A stretch of DNA of 64,000 bases, from the NCBI RefSeq assembly GCF_002933875.1, contig NZ_BFAV01000092.1:16987-80986 (forward strand). Reading direction: 5' to 3'. The notes beneath the pieces were generated by a model. It saw nothing but the letters and a program-made list of their open reading frames with translations, had not been told where the DNA came from and did no database searches. The stretch is from Desulfocucumis palustris (GTDB lineage Bacteria > Bacillota > Desulfotomaculia > Desulfotomaculales > Desulfocucumaceae). Below are positions 1 to 8,349 of the stretch, in pieces (position 1 is the stretch's first letter; every line of letters starts with the position of its first letter). The position numbers were made by a program, and so were the translations under genes.

Positions 1-127
1 CGGTTAAAAAAAAATTTTCAGGCAATAGACCGGCGGAGGTTTATATATAGCACCTTATTGTTAATTAATGTCCATATATTGTATATAACAGGTAAAATAA
101 ACAAAAATAGTGCCCGGGTGAAACCTC

Positions 128-160
128 AAAAACGCCTGAAATAAAGGCGTTTTTATTTTT
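128..160 (+). terminator. Rho-independent terminator of an upstream gene
   Basis: A 10-bp stem (128-137 with 145-154) around a 7-base loop is followed by a T-rich run (151-160). It would end a transcript entering from the left edge. Bases 1-127 are AT-rich and show no convincing gene. Confidence 0.75.
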
Positions 161-210
161 CTCGCAGGATTTTCCAGGTGCATTGTCGAATATAGATTAT
201 TTCAGAAAAA

Positions 211-360
211 GGTCAGGGACACGCCTTCCCGGGATATCTAAAATTTTAAACCGTAAAACAAAAATCATGAAGGAATGTCCACAACGCATGTCAGAGGACA
301 CACCTTCTAAAAATACTAAACTATTGAATAAGGTTCACGAAGGAAGGTCCCCGGCTTATA
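211..360 (+). repeat. Dispersed GGGGACA/TGTCCCC repeat, divergent copy
   Basis: The stretch carries variants of the repeat units seen near 11.8, 52.5 and 56.5 kb: GGTCAGGGACACGCCTT (211-227), AGGAATGTCCACAACGCATG (271-290) and AGAGGACACACCTT (about 293-306). A 69-codon open frame covers it, but that frame only translates repeat sequence and I do not call it a gene. Confidence 0.6.
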
Positions 361-388
361 TCCGGGACATTTGCAGGAAGGTGTACGC

Positions 389-1339
389 GTGAAAAAAGAG
401 GTTGCCGGTGAAGGCAGGCGCCCCTTGCGCCGCAGGAACTGGGCCGCGGTATTGATACTGCTTGCCTGCGGAGTTTTTATCCTGTTTATTGTTGCGACCC
501 AAATTTGGCAGCTTATTTTATTCAGGCTGATTAATATTGAATTTTTAACCCCGGCTGTTTTTAATCAGGCCGATTCCGTAAATTGTTTGCTGATAAAAGA
601 TGAGACGCTGATAAATGCTCCCGTGGGGGGCAATTTCAGGCTTACCGTAAATGAGGGTGTCAGGGTTAAGGCCGGCCAGGAGGTGGCCAGGGTTTCAGCC
701 CAGGCCGGTGAGGGCGGAGCACACGCGCTTGCCGCTCCCCGTTCCGGGCTGGTTTGCACGCATATCGACAACAGGGAGAATATATTAAAACCGGCTTATA
801 TGGATGCATTGGATATATCGCAGCTTCAAAAAATAACTGAAAATGCCCGGCCCGGAGAAATTGTTGAAAAGGGCCAGTCGGTGGTGAAAATTGTGGACAA
901 TCTTGCTCCGCTGCTCATATATCTGCAGGCGCCGGAGGAATATCCCCGGGAGAAGCTGCGCAAGGGCGGGGCTTTGACCCTTTTATGGAACGGCAAGGAA
1001 TTGAACGGCCGGCTGGAAACTTTGAAAGAAGCCGTTAACAGGACGGAGCTTATTATAAGAATCAGCGATTATCCGGACAAACTGGTGCATCTTAGGAATG
1101 TGGACATGGAACTGCTCCGGGACAGGGTGACGGGATTCAAGGTGCCCTCTTCAGCCCTGGTGGAGAAAAACGGTGTTAAAGGAATTTATATTTCCAGCAA
1201 GCAGCGTGTGGAATGGTGTCCGGTGGAAGTAAGGGGCCATATGGACGGCGAGCCGGTAATCGCCGGAACCGGACTGGGGGCAGAAATTCGTTATATAAAA
1301 AATCCACGATGGGTAAGGGTGGGAGATAGGGTAGAGTGA
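389..1339 (+). CDS. HlyD-family membrane-anchored adaptor-like protein
   Basis: The protein has 316 residues. A basic N-terminus is followed by one membrane helix (about residues 15-38), and two lipoyl-like half motifs (about 75-105 and 150-175) form the barrel-sandwich fold typical of HlyD/RND adaptors. In Gram-positive bacteria such proteins are anchored in the membrane with the bulk outside. I place the start at GTG 389, because AGGAAGG at 375-381 lies just upstream; the in-frame TTG at 371 precedes that site. No partner transporter is adjacent. The gene overlaps yggS (TGATG), so the two are probably co-transcribed and translationally coupled. The substrate cannot be inferred. Confidence 0.7.
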   Translation: MKKEVAGEGRRPLRRRNWAAVLILLACGVFILFIVATQIWQLILFRLINIEFLTPAVFNQADSVNCLLIKDETLINAPVGGNFRLTVNEGVRVKAGQEVARVSAQAGEGGAHALAAPRSGLVCTHIDNRENILKPAYMDALDISQLQKITENARPGEIVEKGQSVVKIVDNLAPLLIYLQAPEEYPREKLRKGGALTLLWNGKELNGRLETLKEAVNRTELIIRISDYPDKLVHLRNVDMELLRDRVTGFKVPSSALVEKNGVKGIYISSKQRVEWCPVEVRGHMDGEPVIAGTGLGAEIRYIKNPRWVRVGDRVE

Positions 1340-2031
1340 TGGAAGACAGTATTGCCGCCGGTTTAACCCTGGTAAGGGAAAATGTGAAAAGGGCTGCCCA
1401 AAGGGCGGGACGGGACCCTTCCGGGATAAAACTGGTGGCCGTAACCAAAACAGTGGGGCCGGATGCGGCTAAAAGGGCTATAGATCTGGGAGTAACCGCC
1501 CTGGGGGAAAACAGGGTGCAGGAAATATTGGCCAAAGGGCCGTTATTGCCCGGCGGTATTGAATGGCACCTGATCGGAACACTGCAGACCAATAAGGTCA
1601 AGCCGATAATTGGCAGGGTTAATCTCATTCATTCCCTGGACCGCTGGCACCTGGCGGAGGAAATAAGCAGGCGTTCGGTGGAGGCGGGACTGGCGTCCGG
1701 TGTGCTGGTACAGGTTAACGTGTCGGGGGAGGAAACAAAATCCGGATTATCCCCGGAAGAGGTGGCGGATTTTATTAAAGACGCCCTAAGCCTGCCGGGG
1801 TTGACCATAAAGGGCCTGATGACCATAGCTCCCTACGTGGATAATCCCGAAGAAGTAAGGCCGGTATTCAAGGAATTGAGGTTGTTGTCCGAAAATATTA
1901 AAAGTAAAATCAGTTCGGTGGAATTAGACTGTCTTTCCATGGGGATGACCAACGACTATACCGTGGCGGTGGAAGAAGGAGCTAACATTATAAGAGTGGG
2001 AACGGCCATTTTCGGAAAGCGAAAATATTAA
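1339..2031 (+). CDS. yggS: YggS/YlmE-type pyridoxal-phosphate homeostasis protein
   Basis: This 230-residue protein of the PLPBP family binds PLP without known catalysis and buffers vitamin B6 and amino-acid pools in the cytoplasm. The PLP lysine is about residue 37 in the VAVTKT motif. GENRVQE, HLIGTLQTNK, SMGMTNDY and the closing RVGTAIFG motifs are all present, and the length is normal. ATG 1339 overlaps the hlyD-like stop; GTG 1336 is an alternative. It is followed by sepF, the same order as ylmE-ylmF in B. subtilis. Confidence 0.95.
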   Translation: MEDSIAAGLTLVRENVKRAAQRAGRDPSGIKLVAVTKTVGPDAAKRAIDLGVTALGENRVQEILAKGPLLPGGIEWHLIGTLQTNKVKPIIGRVNLIHSLDRWHLAEEISRRSVEAGLASGVLVQVNVSGEETKSGLSPEEVADFIKDALSLPGLTIKGLMTIAPYVDNPEEVRPVFKELRLLSENIKSKISSVELDCLSMGMTNDYTVAVEEGANIIRVGTAIFGKRKY

Positions 2032-2053
2032 TGCCTTAAAGGAGGTATATCAG

Positions 2054-2497
2054 ATGGCGGCAAAGAAATTGATGGATAGAATGCTCGGGTTTATGGGATT
2101 TGAAGAAGAACCTCTGGAAGATGAAGAAAAATGGCGCGATGATCGTTACCGCGAGGAAGAGGAAATCACTCCGGCCAAGCGCAGGGGGCAGGTGGTAAAC
2201 CTGCACGCCCAGCGCCAGATGAAAGTGGTGGTGGTTGAGCCCCATGATTTTAACGAGGTGCAGACCATAGCCGACAATTTAAAGAGCCGCCGCCCGGTGA
2301 TAATAAACCTGGAAAAGGCCGATGCGGAGCTGGCCAAGCGCGTGGTGGACTTTATCAGCGGCTGCACCTACGCTTTAAACGGTTCCCTGCAAAAGGTCGG
2401 CAACGGTATCTTTCTTTCCGTGCCCAGCAATATGGACATTTCCTGTGAATTGAAAGACCAGATCAAGGAGCAGGGCATTCTTTCCTGGATGCGATAG
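2054..2497 (+). CDS. sepF: Cell division protein SepF
   Basis: SepF is a cytoplasmic membrane-binding protein that tethers and aligns FtsZ filaments at the division septum. The 147 residues show the expected plan: an amphipathic N-terminal helix (KKLMDRMLGFMGF), an acidic linker (residues 16-45), and the SepF core starting near residue 55 with VVVVEPHDFNEVQTIADNLK and ending in FLSVPSNMDI. A very strong ribosome site (AAAGGAGG, 2038-2045) precedes ATG 2054. It sits between yggS and proC/yggT, as in many Firmicutes. Confidence 0.97.
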   Translation: MAAKKLMDRMLGFMGFEEEPLEDEEKWRDDRYREEEEITPAKRRGQVVNLHAQRQMKVVVVEPHDFNEVQTIADNLKSRRPVIINLEKADAELAKRVVDFISGCTYALNGSLQKVGNGIFLSVPSNMDISCELKDQIKEQGILSWMR

Positions 2498-2552
2498 TAT
2501 TTGTTTTCCATAAGCAGTGTCCCCTAATTGACAGAATACAGGAGGAGTTTAA

Positions 2553-3377
2553 ATGCCCTTATCCGGATTAAAGATAGGCTTTTTGGGCGGCGGCGCCATG
2601 GCCGGGGCCATCTTGACCGGGCTGTTGCAAAAAGGTATATTTGCGCCGGAGAATGTATATGTTACCGATATAAACAGGGAGCGGCTGGAACTGCTGAAGG
2701 GCGAGTTCGGCATTAATACGGCCCTGGATAATGCCTCCGCGGCTGCCGTGGCGGACATAGTTCTGCTGGCTGTCAAACCCTTTGTGGCGGAAGGGGTGCT
2801 GCGGGAAGTCAGCGGCAGCATTAAATCCGGTCAGACATTAATTTCTATAGCCGCTGGTATTTCCACGGCCATGCTGGAGGAATACCTGGGGATTCCCGTG
2901 GCGGTGGTGCGGGTCGCACCCAACACCCCGGCCCTGGTGGGTGACGGGATCAGCGCCCTCTGCCCCGGCAGCCGGGCCGGTAGCCGGGATATGGAGCGGG
3001 CCATGGCTATTTTTTCCGCCGTGGGCAGGGCGGTGGAGGTACCGGAGTCCCAGATGGACGCGGTAACCGGATTGAGCGGCAGCGGTCCCGCTTACATGTT
3101 TGTTATACTGGAGGCGCTGGCGGACGCCGGTGTCAGGGTGGGTTTGCCCAGGGACACGGCTTTGCTGCTGGCGGCCCAGACCATGCAGGGAGCTGCCCGG
3201 ATGGTTCTGGAAACCGGCGGCCATCCGGCCAAAATGAAGGACATGGTTACAACCCCCGGAGGAACCACCATCGAGGGTCTTTTTGCCCTTGAGCAAGCCG
3301 GATTAAGAGGAGCCCTGATGAGGGCGGTGGAGGTGGCCACCCTTCGTTCCAGGGAAATGGGAGCTGGTAAAAAATAA
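2553..3377 (+). CDS. proC: Pyrroline-5-carboxylate reductase
   Basis: ProC reduces 1-pyrroline-5-carboxylate to L-proline with NAD(P)H, the last step of proline synthesis. The 274 residues begin with the Rossmann motif GFLGGGAMAGAI. They contain SGSGPAYMFVILEALADAG and the family signature around KDMVTTPGGTTIEGL near residue 230. The ribosome site AGGAGGAG lies just upstream of ATG 2553. proC occurs within this cluster in many Clostridia. The gap before it (2498-2552) holds a short TGTCCCCTAATTG fragment of the dispersed repeat. Confidence 0.96.
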   Translation: MPLSGLKIGFLGGGAMAGAILTGLLQKGIFAPENVYVTDINRERLELLKGEFGINTALDNASAAAVADIVLLAVKPFVAEGVLREVSGSIKSGQTLISIAAGISTAMLEEYLGIPVAVVRVAPNTPALVGDGISALCPGSRAGSRDMERAMAIFSAVGRAVEVPESQMDAVTGLSGSGPAYMFVILEALADAGVRVGLPRDTALLLAAQTMQGAARMVLETGGHPAKMKDMVTTPGGTTIEGLFALEQAGLRGALMRAVEVATLRSREMGAGKK

Positions 3378-3407
3378 TAAAAAAAGTTGGGCATATACCA
3401 ATCAAGG

Positions 3408-3481
3408 AGCGGGGACATACCTTTATTGGTTTTTAAATTTCATTTTCTTTTGGGTTTTCCAAAAAGAAAAGTTCCCTAATT
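3408..3481 (+). repeat. Repeat fragment with AT-rich hairpin
   Basis: GAGCGGGGACATACCTTT (3408-3425) is a partial unit of the dispersed repeat. It is followed by an imperfect hairpin with TTTTCTTTTGG and CCAAAAAGAAAA arms (about 3443-3468) and a closing TTCCCTAATTG. The two ends are near inverted copies, as in a small REP- or MITE-like element. Confidence 0.5.
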
Positions 3482-3499
3482 GTGTTTAGGAGTGCAATA

Positions 3500-3763
3500 A
3501 TGAATTTAGAGTATATTGTAAACATAATATTTCAGGTTTATATATGGCTTATCTTTGCGCGGATCATCCTTTCCTGGGTGAGACATAATCCTTATCAGCC
3601 GGTAATTCGTTTTATCTATGAAGTTACCGAACCGGTTCTCGGTTTTTTCAGGAGAATTATACCACCCATTGGAGTTGTTGATATATCCCCCATTGCAGCC
3701 TTTTTCGCCCTTGAACTGTTAAACAGGCTTATCATTCAATTGTTGCGCATGCTGGGTCTTTAG
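3500..3763 (+). CDS. yggT: YggT-family membrane protein (YlmG)
   Basis: A small integral membrane protein of 87 residues with two hydrophobic helices around the conserved RIILSWVRHNPYQPVIRFIYEVTEPVL motif block. In B. subtilis the orthologue ylmG lies between sepF and ylmH, as here; its role in envelope or division biology is not settled. I choose ATG 3500, with AGGAG at 3488-3492. The in-frame GTG at 3482 lies upstream of and reads through that ribosome site. Confidence 0.92.
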   Translation: MNLEYIVNIIFQVYIWLIFARIILSWVRHNPYQPVIRFIYEVTEPVLGFFRRIIPPIGVVDISPIAAFFALELLNRLIIQLLRMLGL

Positions 3764-3778
3764 CGGAGGGTGAGTTCT

Positions 3779-4561
3779 GTGTCCCAACGGGAGCGGCTGC
3801 TTACCGGCGTTCAGGGCGAGGATAGAGACATACTGGCCAGGGCGCTGGATCTGGCTGATTTGGTTAATCGTTACCATCAGCCCCAATATACAGATTTCCA
3901 CGACCCGTATCATGCGGGTCTGATTATTTCTTCACTGTCAAGACTTTCTTCAATAACCTGCGGAGTTGATGGAGGCTACCCCGGGGCCGAGAGGCAGAGG
4001 GTGGTCATCTGTCCGGATTATATTGAACCGGAGGATGCCGGGGGATTGGGCTTTTTTGCCGTGGAGGGCAGTTTTGGGAACGCCCGGCCTTCCCACAGGG
4101 ATTTCTTAGGCTCACTGCTGGGTCTGGGATTAAAGCGGGGAAAGCTGGGAGATATACTGGTTAATCCCGGGGGAGCCCAGGTGGTGGTTGACGCCGGTAT
4201 AGCCGGATTTATTAAAAATAACCTTCTAAAAGTGTCCCGCTGGGAAGTAACCGTGCGGGAGATAACCAGGGAAGAACTTAAACTTCCTGAAAGGAAGTTT
4301 AAGGAAATAAATTCCACAGTGGCTTCCATGCGGCTTGACGCGGTGGCCGCCGTGGGTTACGGTGTTTCACGCTCCAAAATGGTTACCGAAATAGCCGCGG
4401 AAAAAGTTCATCTAAACTGGCAGCCCTGCCGGGATTCTTCCAGGCCGGTTAAAGAGGGGGATGTCATTTCCCTAAAAGGCCGCGGTCGGCTGGAGGTCTC
4501 CATGGTTAAAGGAGTTTCCCGGGGAGGGCGAATTTTCGTAACCCTACACCGGCTGCTCTAA
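3779..4561 (+). CDS. ylmH: YlmH-type RNA-binding protein with S4 domain
   Basis: This protein of about 260 residues has a C-terminal S4 RNA-binding domain (about residues 175-240: LDAVAAVGYGVSRSKM, then the VHLNW and VKEGDVISLKGRGRLEV segments). YlmH proteins act on stalled ribosomes in Firmicutes and are encoded beside sepF and divIVA. GTG 3779 is preferred because GGAGGG at 3765-3770 would abut the in-frame GTG 3770. It is followed directly by a long hairpin, and no divIVA follows. Confidence 0.92.
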   Translation: MSQRERLLTGVQGEDRDILARALDLADLVNRYHQPQYTDFHDPYHAGLIISSLSRLSSITCGVDGGYPGAERQRVVICPDYIEPEDAGGLGFFAVEGSFGNARPSHRDFLGSLLGLGLKRGKLGDILVNPGGAQVVVDAGIAGFIKNNLLKVSRWEVTVREITREELKLPERKFKEINSTVASMRLDAVAAVGYGVSRSKMVTEIAAEKVHLNWQPCRDSSRPVKEGDVISLKGRGRLEVSMVKGVSRGGRIFVTLHRLL

Positions 4562-4565
4562 AAAG

Positions 4566-4627
4566 GGGGTCAGGCCTGCGTTATTGCACTTTTTATTAAA
4601 AAAGTGCAATAACGCAGGCCTGACCCC
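4566..4627. repeat. Perfect 29-bp inverted repeat (hairpin A)
   Basis: Arms 4566-4594 and 4599-4627 are perfectly complementary with a 4-base loop. The element starts GGGGTCAGGCCTGCG. A near-identical element lies at 4934-4994, on the other side of the DUF167 gene. The terminal GGGGTCAGG resembles the GGTCAGGGG start of the larger dispersed repeats. It could be a miniature mobile element, and it may also act as a terminator of ylmH. Confidence 0.92.
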
Positions 4628-4648
4628 AATGGATCAAGGTGACGGTGG

Positions 4649-4930
4649 ATGTTGCACTTAAAAGAAGACGGCACCGGGGTGATTATTAAAGTCAGGGTGC
4701 AGCCCCGGGCCTCCAGAAATCAATTGGCGGGTATAATGGACGACGCCCTGAGGGTAAGAATTACCGCTCCCCCAGTGGACGGAGAAGCCAACGAGGCTTG
4801 CATCAAATTTCTGGCGGAGGTTTTCAAGGTCCCCCGCCAGAGCGTTCAACTGGTTTCCGGCCATACCGGCCGCAATAAAATGATTCGCATTGCCGGAATT
4901 AACGCCGAAAGAATTTTACAAATGATTTAA
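4649..4930 (+). CDS. DUF167 (YggU) family protein
   Basis: A compact 93-residue cytoplasmic protein of the YggU/UPF0235 family. Family motifs are KVRVQPRASRN (about residues 14-24), VRITAPPVDGEAN (about 37-49) and VSGHTGRNKMIRI (about 69-81). Biochemical function is unknown. AAGGTGA lies just upstream of ATG 4649. In many genomes it lies next to yggT. Here hairpins A and B isolate it on both sides. Confidence 0.9.
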   Translation: MLHLKEDGTGVIIKVRVQPRASRNQLAGIMDDALRVRITAPPVDGEANEACIKFLAEVFKVPRQSVQLVSGHTGRNKMIRIAGINAERILQMI

Positions 4931-4933
4931 ACC

Positions 4934-4994
4934 GGGGTCAGGCTTGCGTTATTGCACTTTTTAATAAAAAGTGCAATAACGCAAGCCTGACCCC
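4934..4994. repeat. Perfect 29-bp inverted repeat (hairpin B)
   Basis: Arms 4934-4962 and 4966-4994 pair perfectly around a 3-base loop. The sequence matches hairpin A except for one base in each arm (CCTGCG to CTTGCG, and CGCAGG to CGCAAG). The two changes compensate each other and preserve pairing. Confidence 0.92.
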
Positions 4995-5013
4995 GTAGAA
5001 TAGGGGTAGTGTT

Positions 5014-6141
5014 GTGCTGGTTCAGGGGTTTAGACTGGTTTTAAAATTAGTGCCGGGGATCCTGGTTATGCTGGCGGTGGCCCTGCTGGCCAGGGGCGGC
5101 GCGGATTTGGGGTTCCCGCAGTGGCGGGGCCTGGAGGCTTTGTTTGCTTCAAATCCGGTAACCAGTAAATTATTGATAGATATTTTACATTTGAACTACA
5201 TACTTATTTCCATATTGGCCGGCATGCTTTTTAGAAATCTGATCGGTTTACCGGATGTGCTAAAACCGGGCATCAGGACATCCCGCCTTTTTATTAAGAT
5301 TGGCGTTATATTGCTGGGCTCTTTATACAGTGTGGCGGATCTGGCCAGCCTGGGATTGAATGCTTTCATAATTATTTTTGTCTTTATTGCGCTGATTATT
5401 GCCTTTACACTTTACCTGGGACAGAAGATTGGCATGAACCGGGCCTCTGCCTCCATATTGGCCGCCGGCACCGCGGTATGCGGGGTCTCCGCCATTGTGG
5501 CCACGGCTCCCGCGGTAAGGGCCAAAACTTCCGATGTGGCTTATTCAATTGCCACCATTTTGTCGGTGGGGGTTATATTCCTGCTGGTCTTTCCGCCCAT
5601 CGGCACTCTTATCGGTTTGACCGCCCACCAGTTCGGGGTCTGGGCGGGAACAGGCATTTTGAATTCCGGCCAGGTGCTGGCGGCCGCCCTTGCCTTTGAC
5701 CACGGCACTGCGGACAGGGTGTCCGAAAGTTTAAAGACAGGGGAAATATTTAACCTGGCCAGAATAATTTTTTTGCCTTTCGTGGTGCTTGCCCTGGCCG
5801 TGTACAACAGCCGGGGGGAAGATAACGATGACGAATACCCCGCATACACCGGTTTCTGGGATAAGTTTCCGTTATTTATTATCGGATTCTTTGTGGTGGT
5901 GATAATGACGTCCTTTGGGCTGTTGGGCGAGACTTCACCCCCATCCCCCGGGATCGTGCTTATCCGCAATCTCTATAACTGGTTTTTTGCCATAGGATTA
6001 TCCGGGCTGGGTATGCAAATATCATTTGAGGAGCTGCGCAAGGCGGGCGGCCAGCCGCTGCTGGTGGGAACGGCGGCGGCCGTGCTTAAAGCCCTGCTTG
6101 CCCTGATTGTAACACTGCTGTTTATTCCGGCCCGGCCGTGA
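5014..6141 (+). CDS. UPF0324 (YeiH-type) membrane protein, putative sulfate exporter family
   Basis: A 375-residue integral membrane protein with about ten hydrophobic segments. The family motif around AGTAVCGVSAIVATAPAV (about residues 150-167) is intact, as is the LGMQISFEELR region near residue 335. The family is annotated as putative sulfate exporters from weak evidence, so the substrate is uncertain. GTG 5014 follows AGGGG at 5002-5006. A second, longer family member lies at 10317-11657, beyond a two-component system, and a 39-residue membrane peptide is encoded just downstream. Confidence 0.88.
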   Translation: MLVQGFRLVLKLVPGILVMLAVALLARGGADLGFPQWRGLEALFASNPVTSKLLIDILHLNYILISILAGMLFRNLIGLPDVLKPGIRTSRLFIKIGVILLGSLYSVADLASLGLNAFIIIFVFIALIIAFTLYLGQKIGMNRASASILAAGTAVCGVSAIVATAPAVRAKTSDVAYSIATILSVGVIFLLVFPPIGTLIGLTAHQFGVWAGTGILNSGQVLAAALAFDHGTADRVSESLKTGEIFNLARIIFLPFVVLALAVYNSRGEDNDDEYPAYTGFWDKFPLFIIGFFVVVIMTSFGLLGETSPPSPGIVLIRNLYNWFFAIGLSGLGMQISFEELRKAGGQPLLVGTAAAVLKALLALIVTLLFIPARP

Positions 6142-6164
6142 ATATTTATGGGGAGGTCCTTGTA

Positions 6165-6284
6165 ATGCCGGAAAAAAATGCCCGGGACAACTTAAACCTT
6201 TTGTTTGATTCCGGGAGGCTGGAGGATTTTGCCGCGCTGGCCATATCCGCGCTGATATTAATTTTAGTGCTGTTATTTTACTGA
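6165..6284 (+). CDS. Small 39-residue single-helix membrane protein
   Basis: ATG 6165 to TGA 6284 encodes a hydrophilic N-terminus (MPEKNARDNLNLLFDSGR) followed by a hydrophobic helix (about residues 23-39, ending LVLLFY). A strong ribosome site, GGGGAGG (6150-6156), sits 8 bases upstream, which is better than that of the transporter before it. The gap to that gene is 23 bases, so it is probably in the same operon. It overlaps the convergent PAS gene by 7 bases. Function unknown; a transporter-associated microprotein is a guess. Confidence 0.6.
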   Translation: MPEKNARDNLNLLFDSGRLEDFAALAISALILILVLLFY

Positions 6285-7717
6285 TTACTGCCGCCCTTGA
6301 GAAAGACCACAGTTCCGGCATAAAAACTATTGTCGTCGTACAGGGGTATCAGCTCGCAGATGGTTTCACCATAGGAAAGCACGCCCCTGGCGGGGGAGTT
6401 TGTGCCGATGCTGTTTTCAATCAGGTCCGCCAGTTCGGAATTTGCCTGGTTTATATTTATATCGTTTTTAACATTGCCCAGGTAGTAGCTGGCCATCAAA
6501 TTGAAGTTTATTATTTTTCCGTCCTTATCAACAAATATTATTCCGTCCTGTGAATACTCTATAATTTTCTCCAGCGCCTTGCCGCCCAGCTTGTCTTTTT
6601 CGTGGCTCGGACTGACAACCACCAGCGCCCCCAGCAGTTTTCCGTTTTTAACAATGGGTGAAGAAATTATATCAATCAGGTTGTTTGCTGTTTTTAAAGT
6701 TAGCTTGGTGCCGTCATTATCTGTGGGACCAATGATTTCCTTAAGCCGGGTCTTATTGAAAATTATTTCCTTTTCAGCAAAAATCTCGTATACAATGTTA
6801 TTGGCAAAGACTATTTTGCTAAATTTGTTGGCTATAATTATGCCTTCTTTTAAATGATTGAAAATATTAAAATCTATATTTTCAAAATAGGATTGCATGT
6901 TATTGGCATTTAACAGCTCCACTATAAATTGATAAATAAGGAAATATAAAGTAAACAGCAAAAACATGATGGTGATAATTCTATAAGCGGCAAAATTACT
7001 TTGCTTGCTGAAAAAATAAACGCTCATTGATGTATTTTCCAGATCTATTCTGTGAATTGCATAACGGGCATCCTGGGTTTTAAATATTTCCCTGTCTGTG
7101 AGAAAAGCGCCGTAATCTGCCTGTTCAAAGGGCCAGGCCAAGGGTAGTCCGCCCCTGTCGATTATTGCCGCCTTGATTTGGTCGGTATTGTATTTGAGGA
7201 TAAATTCATTGACAAAATCATTTGCGTTAAAAAGCAGCACCAAATAACGGGCGTTTTCATTAACGCCGCCGTTAATTCCTGTCACAACCGCCAGCCCGCT
7301 GGCATGCTCCCCATTTTTTACGGCGTATATATATGGGACGCCCTGTACGGTTTTTTGCAACGCGGACCGGGGGATGCGCAGGTCCATACCATTATAAGAA
7401 TTTATAATATTGCCCGAACCATCCAGCAAACCGATATTTAAAATCCTGTCATCCTTTTGGGCAATAGCTTTAAAGCTGCCGATTTTATCCGTTGTGACAT
7501 TTGTAAATAAATTTGACGCGTTTTCCGTTATAAACTGCAGATCCTGGATATAGGCGGCAATTTCACTTGAAACAATAGTTTCGATGTTGTTTTCATTATC
7601 AGCGATGATTTTTTTGATGTAACGAAACTCCCATATGAAAAACAAAATAATTAATGTCAAAAAAAAGATTATGGCAAAATACGCCAGAACCTTTCTTTTG
7701 TTGGCCGGGTTGTTCAC
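6278..7717 (-). CDS. Membrane sensor with extracytoplasmic domain and two PAS domains, no kinase
   Basis: The 479 residues run: TM1 (about 9-29), an extracytoplasmic Cache-like region (about 30-245), TM2 (about 247-270), PAS 1 (about 285-370, HLKEGIIIANKFSKIVFAN) and PAS 2 (about 385-470, YSQDGIIFVDKDGKIINFN). The protein then stops. No H-box, ATPase, GGDEF or methyl-accepting domain follows, so it lacks a recognisable output domain. GTG at 7717 has the ribosome site GAAAGGAGG. It is last in a histidine kinase-response regulator-sensor operon and may feed its signal to the kinase. Confidence 0.8.
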   Translation of the reverse strand: MNNPANKRKVLAYFAIIFFLTLIILFFIWEFRYIKKIIADNENNIETIVSSEIAAYIQDLQFITENASNLFTNVTTDKIGSFKAIAQKDDRILNIGLLDGSGNIINSYNGMDLRIPRSALQKTVQGVPYIYAVKNGEHASGLAVVTGINGGVNENARYLVLLFNANDFVNEFILKYNTDQIKAAIIDRGGLPLAWPFEQADYGAFLTDREIFKTQDARYAIHRIDLENTSMSVYFFSKQSNFAAYRIITIMFLLFTLYFLIYQFIVELLNANNMQSYFENIDFNIFNHLKEGIIIANKFSKIVFANNIVYEIFAEKEIIFNKTRLKEIIGPTDNDGTKLTLKTANNLIDIISSPIVKNGKLLGALVVVSPSHEKDKLGGKALEKIIEYSQDGIIFVDKDGKIINFNLMASYYLGNVKNDININQANSELADLIENSIGTNSPARGVLSYGETICELIPLYDDNSFYAGTVVFLKGGSNQ

Positions 7718-7734
7718 TGCCGGGGGCCTCCTTT

Positions 7735-8349
7735 CTACCGGATCAACCCTTTTTTGGCAGCAGTGGCCAGGGCTTCTTCAACGGTATCAACTCCCAATTT
7801 GGTGCAGATGCCGGTTATTCTTCTCCTGAGCGTGGATATGCTCATATAAAGAGATGAAGCAATGGATTTTTGCGTGGCTCCGCCGGCCATCATTCTTAAT
7901 ATTTGCATTTCGTATTCTGTCAGGCTGCTTTCATTTAGTCTCATGATAACTTCAACATTCAAACCGGGATAAAGGTAATGCCCATCCCGCATGGTTATAT
8001 TTATTGCCGACTTGATTTCATCAAAGGAGGCATACTTGGGAATAAAACCATGGACCCCGGATTCCAGGGCCTTCTTGATAAACAAAGCGTCGTCATAGGT
8101 TGTTAATGCTATAAACCGCACGCCGGGAAGCTTTTTTTTAAATTCCTTGCACAGGTCAAGCCCGTCGCCGTCCGGCAGTTTTATATCCAGTAAAATGACA
8201 TCGGTATCGGGTTTTAATTGCTCCAGGGCTTCCCTGCAGGTGGCGGCCTCGGCGATTACCTGTATCCCTTCTTCCATTTCCATTAACCGCTTTAAACCTT
8301 CCCTGACAATATTATGGTCTTCCACCAGCATAACTTTAATTTTAGCCAT
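7735..8349 (-). CDS. NarL/FixJ-family response regulator
   Basis: This 204-residue cytoplasmic regulator has a receiver domain (about 1-120, phospho-acceptor Asp about 55 in LLDIKLPDGDG, acidic pair E10-D11) and a LuxR-type helix-turn-helix (about 140-200, LTEYEMQILRMMAGG to STLRRRITGICTKLGV). I start at ATG 8349, since GGAGG just upstream fits. The upstream GTG (8364) would include that site in the coding region. The start overlaps the kinase stop, so the pair is translationally coupled. Likely targets are the neighbouring UPF0324 genes. Confidence 0.92.
   Translation of the reverse strand: MAKIKVMLVEDHNIVREGLKRLMEMEEGIQVIAEAATCREALEQLKPDTDVILLDIKLPDGDGLDLCKEFKKKLPGVRFIALTTYDDALFIKKALESGVHGFIPKYASFDEIKSAINITMRDGHYLYPGLNVEVIMRLNESSLTEYEMQILRMMAGGATQKSIASSLYMSISTLRRRITGICTKLGVDTVEEALATAAKKGLIR

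Noticed and set aside
183..392. 69-codon open frame
   Set aside because: It translates the divergent copy of the dispersed repeat, and its end overlaps the start region of the hlyD-like gene; no domain or ribosome site supports it.
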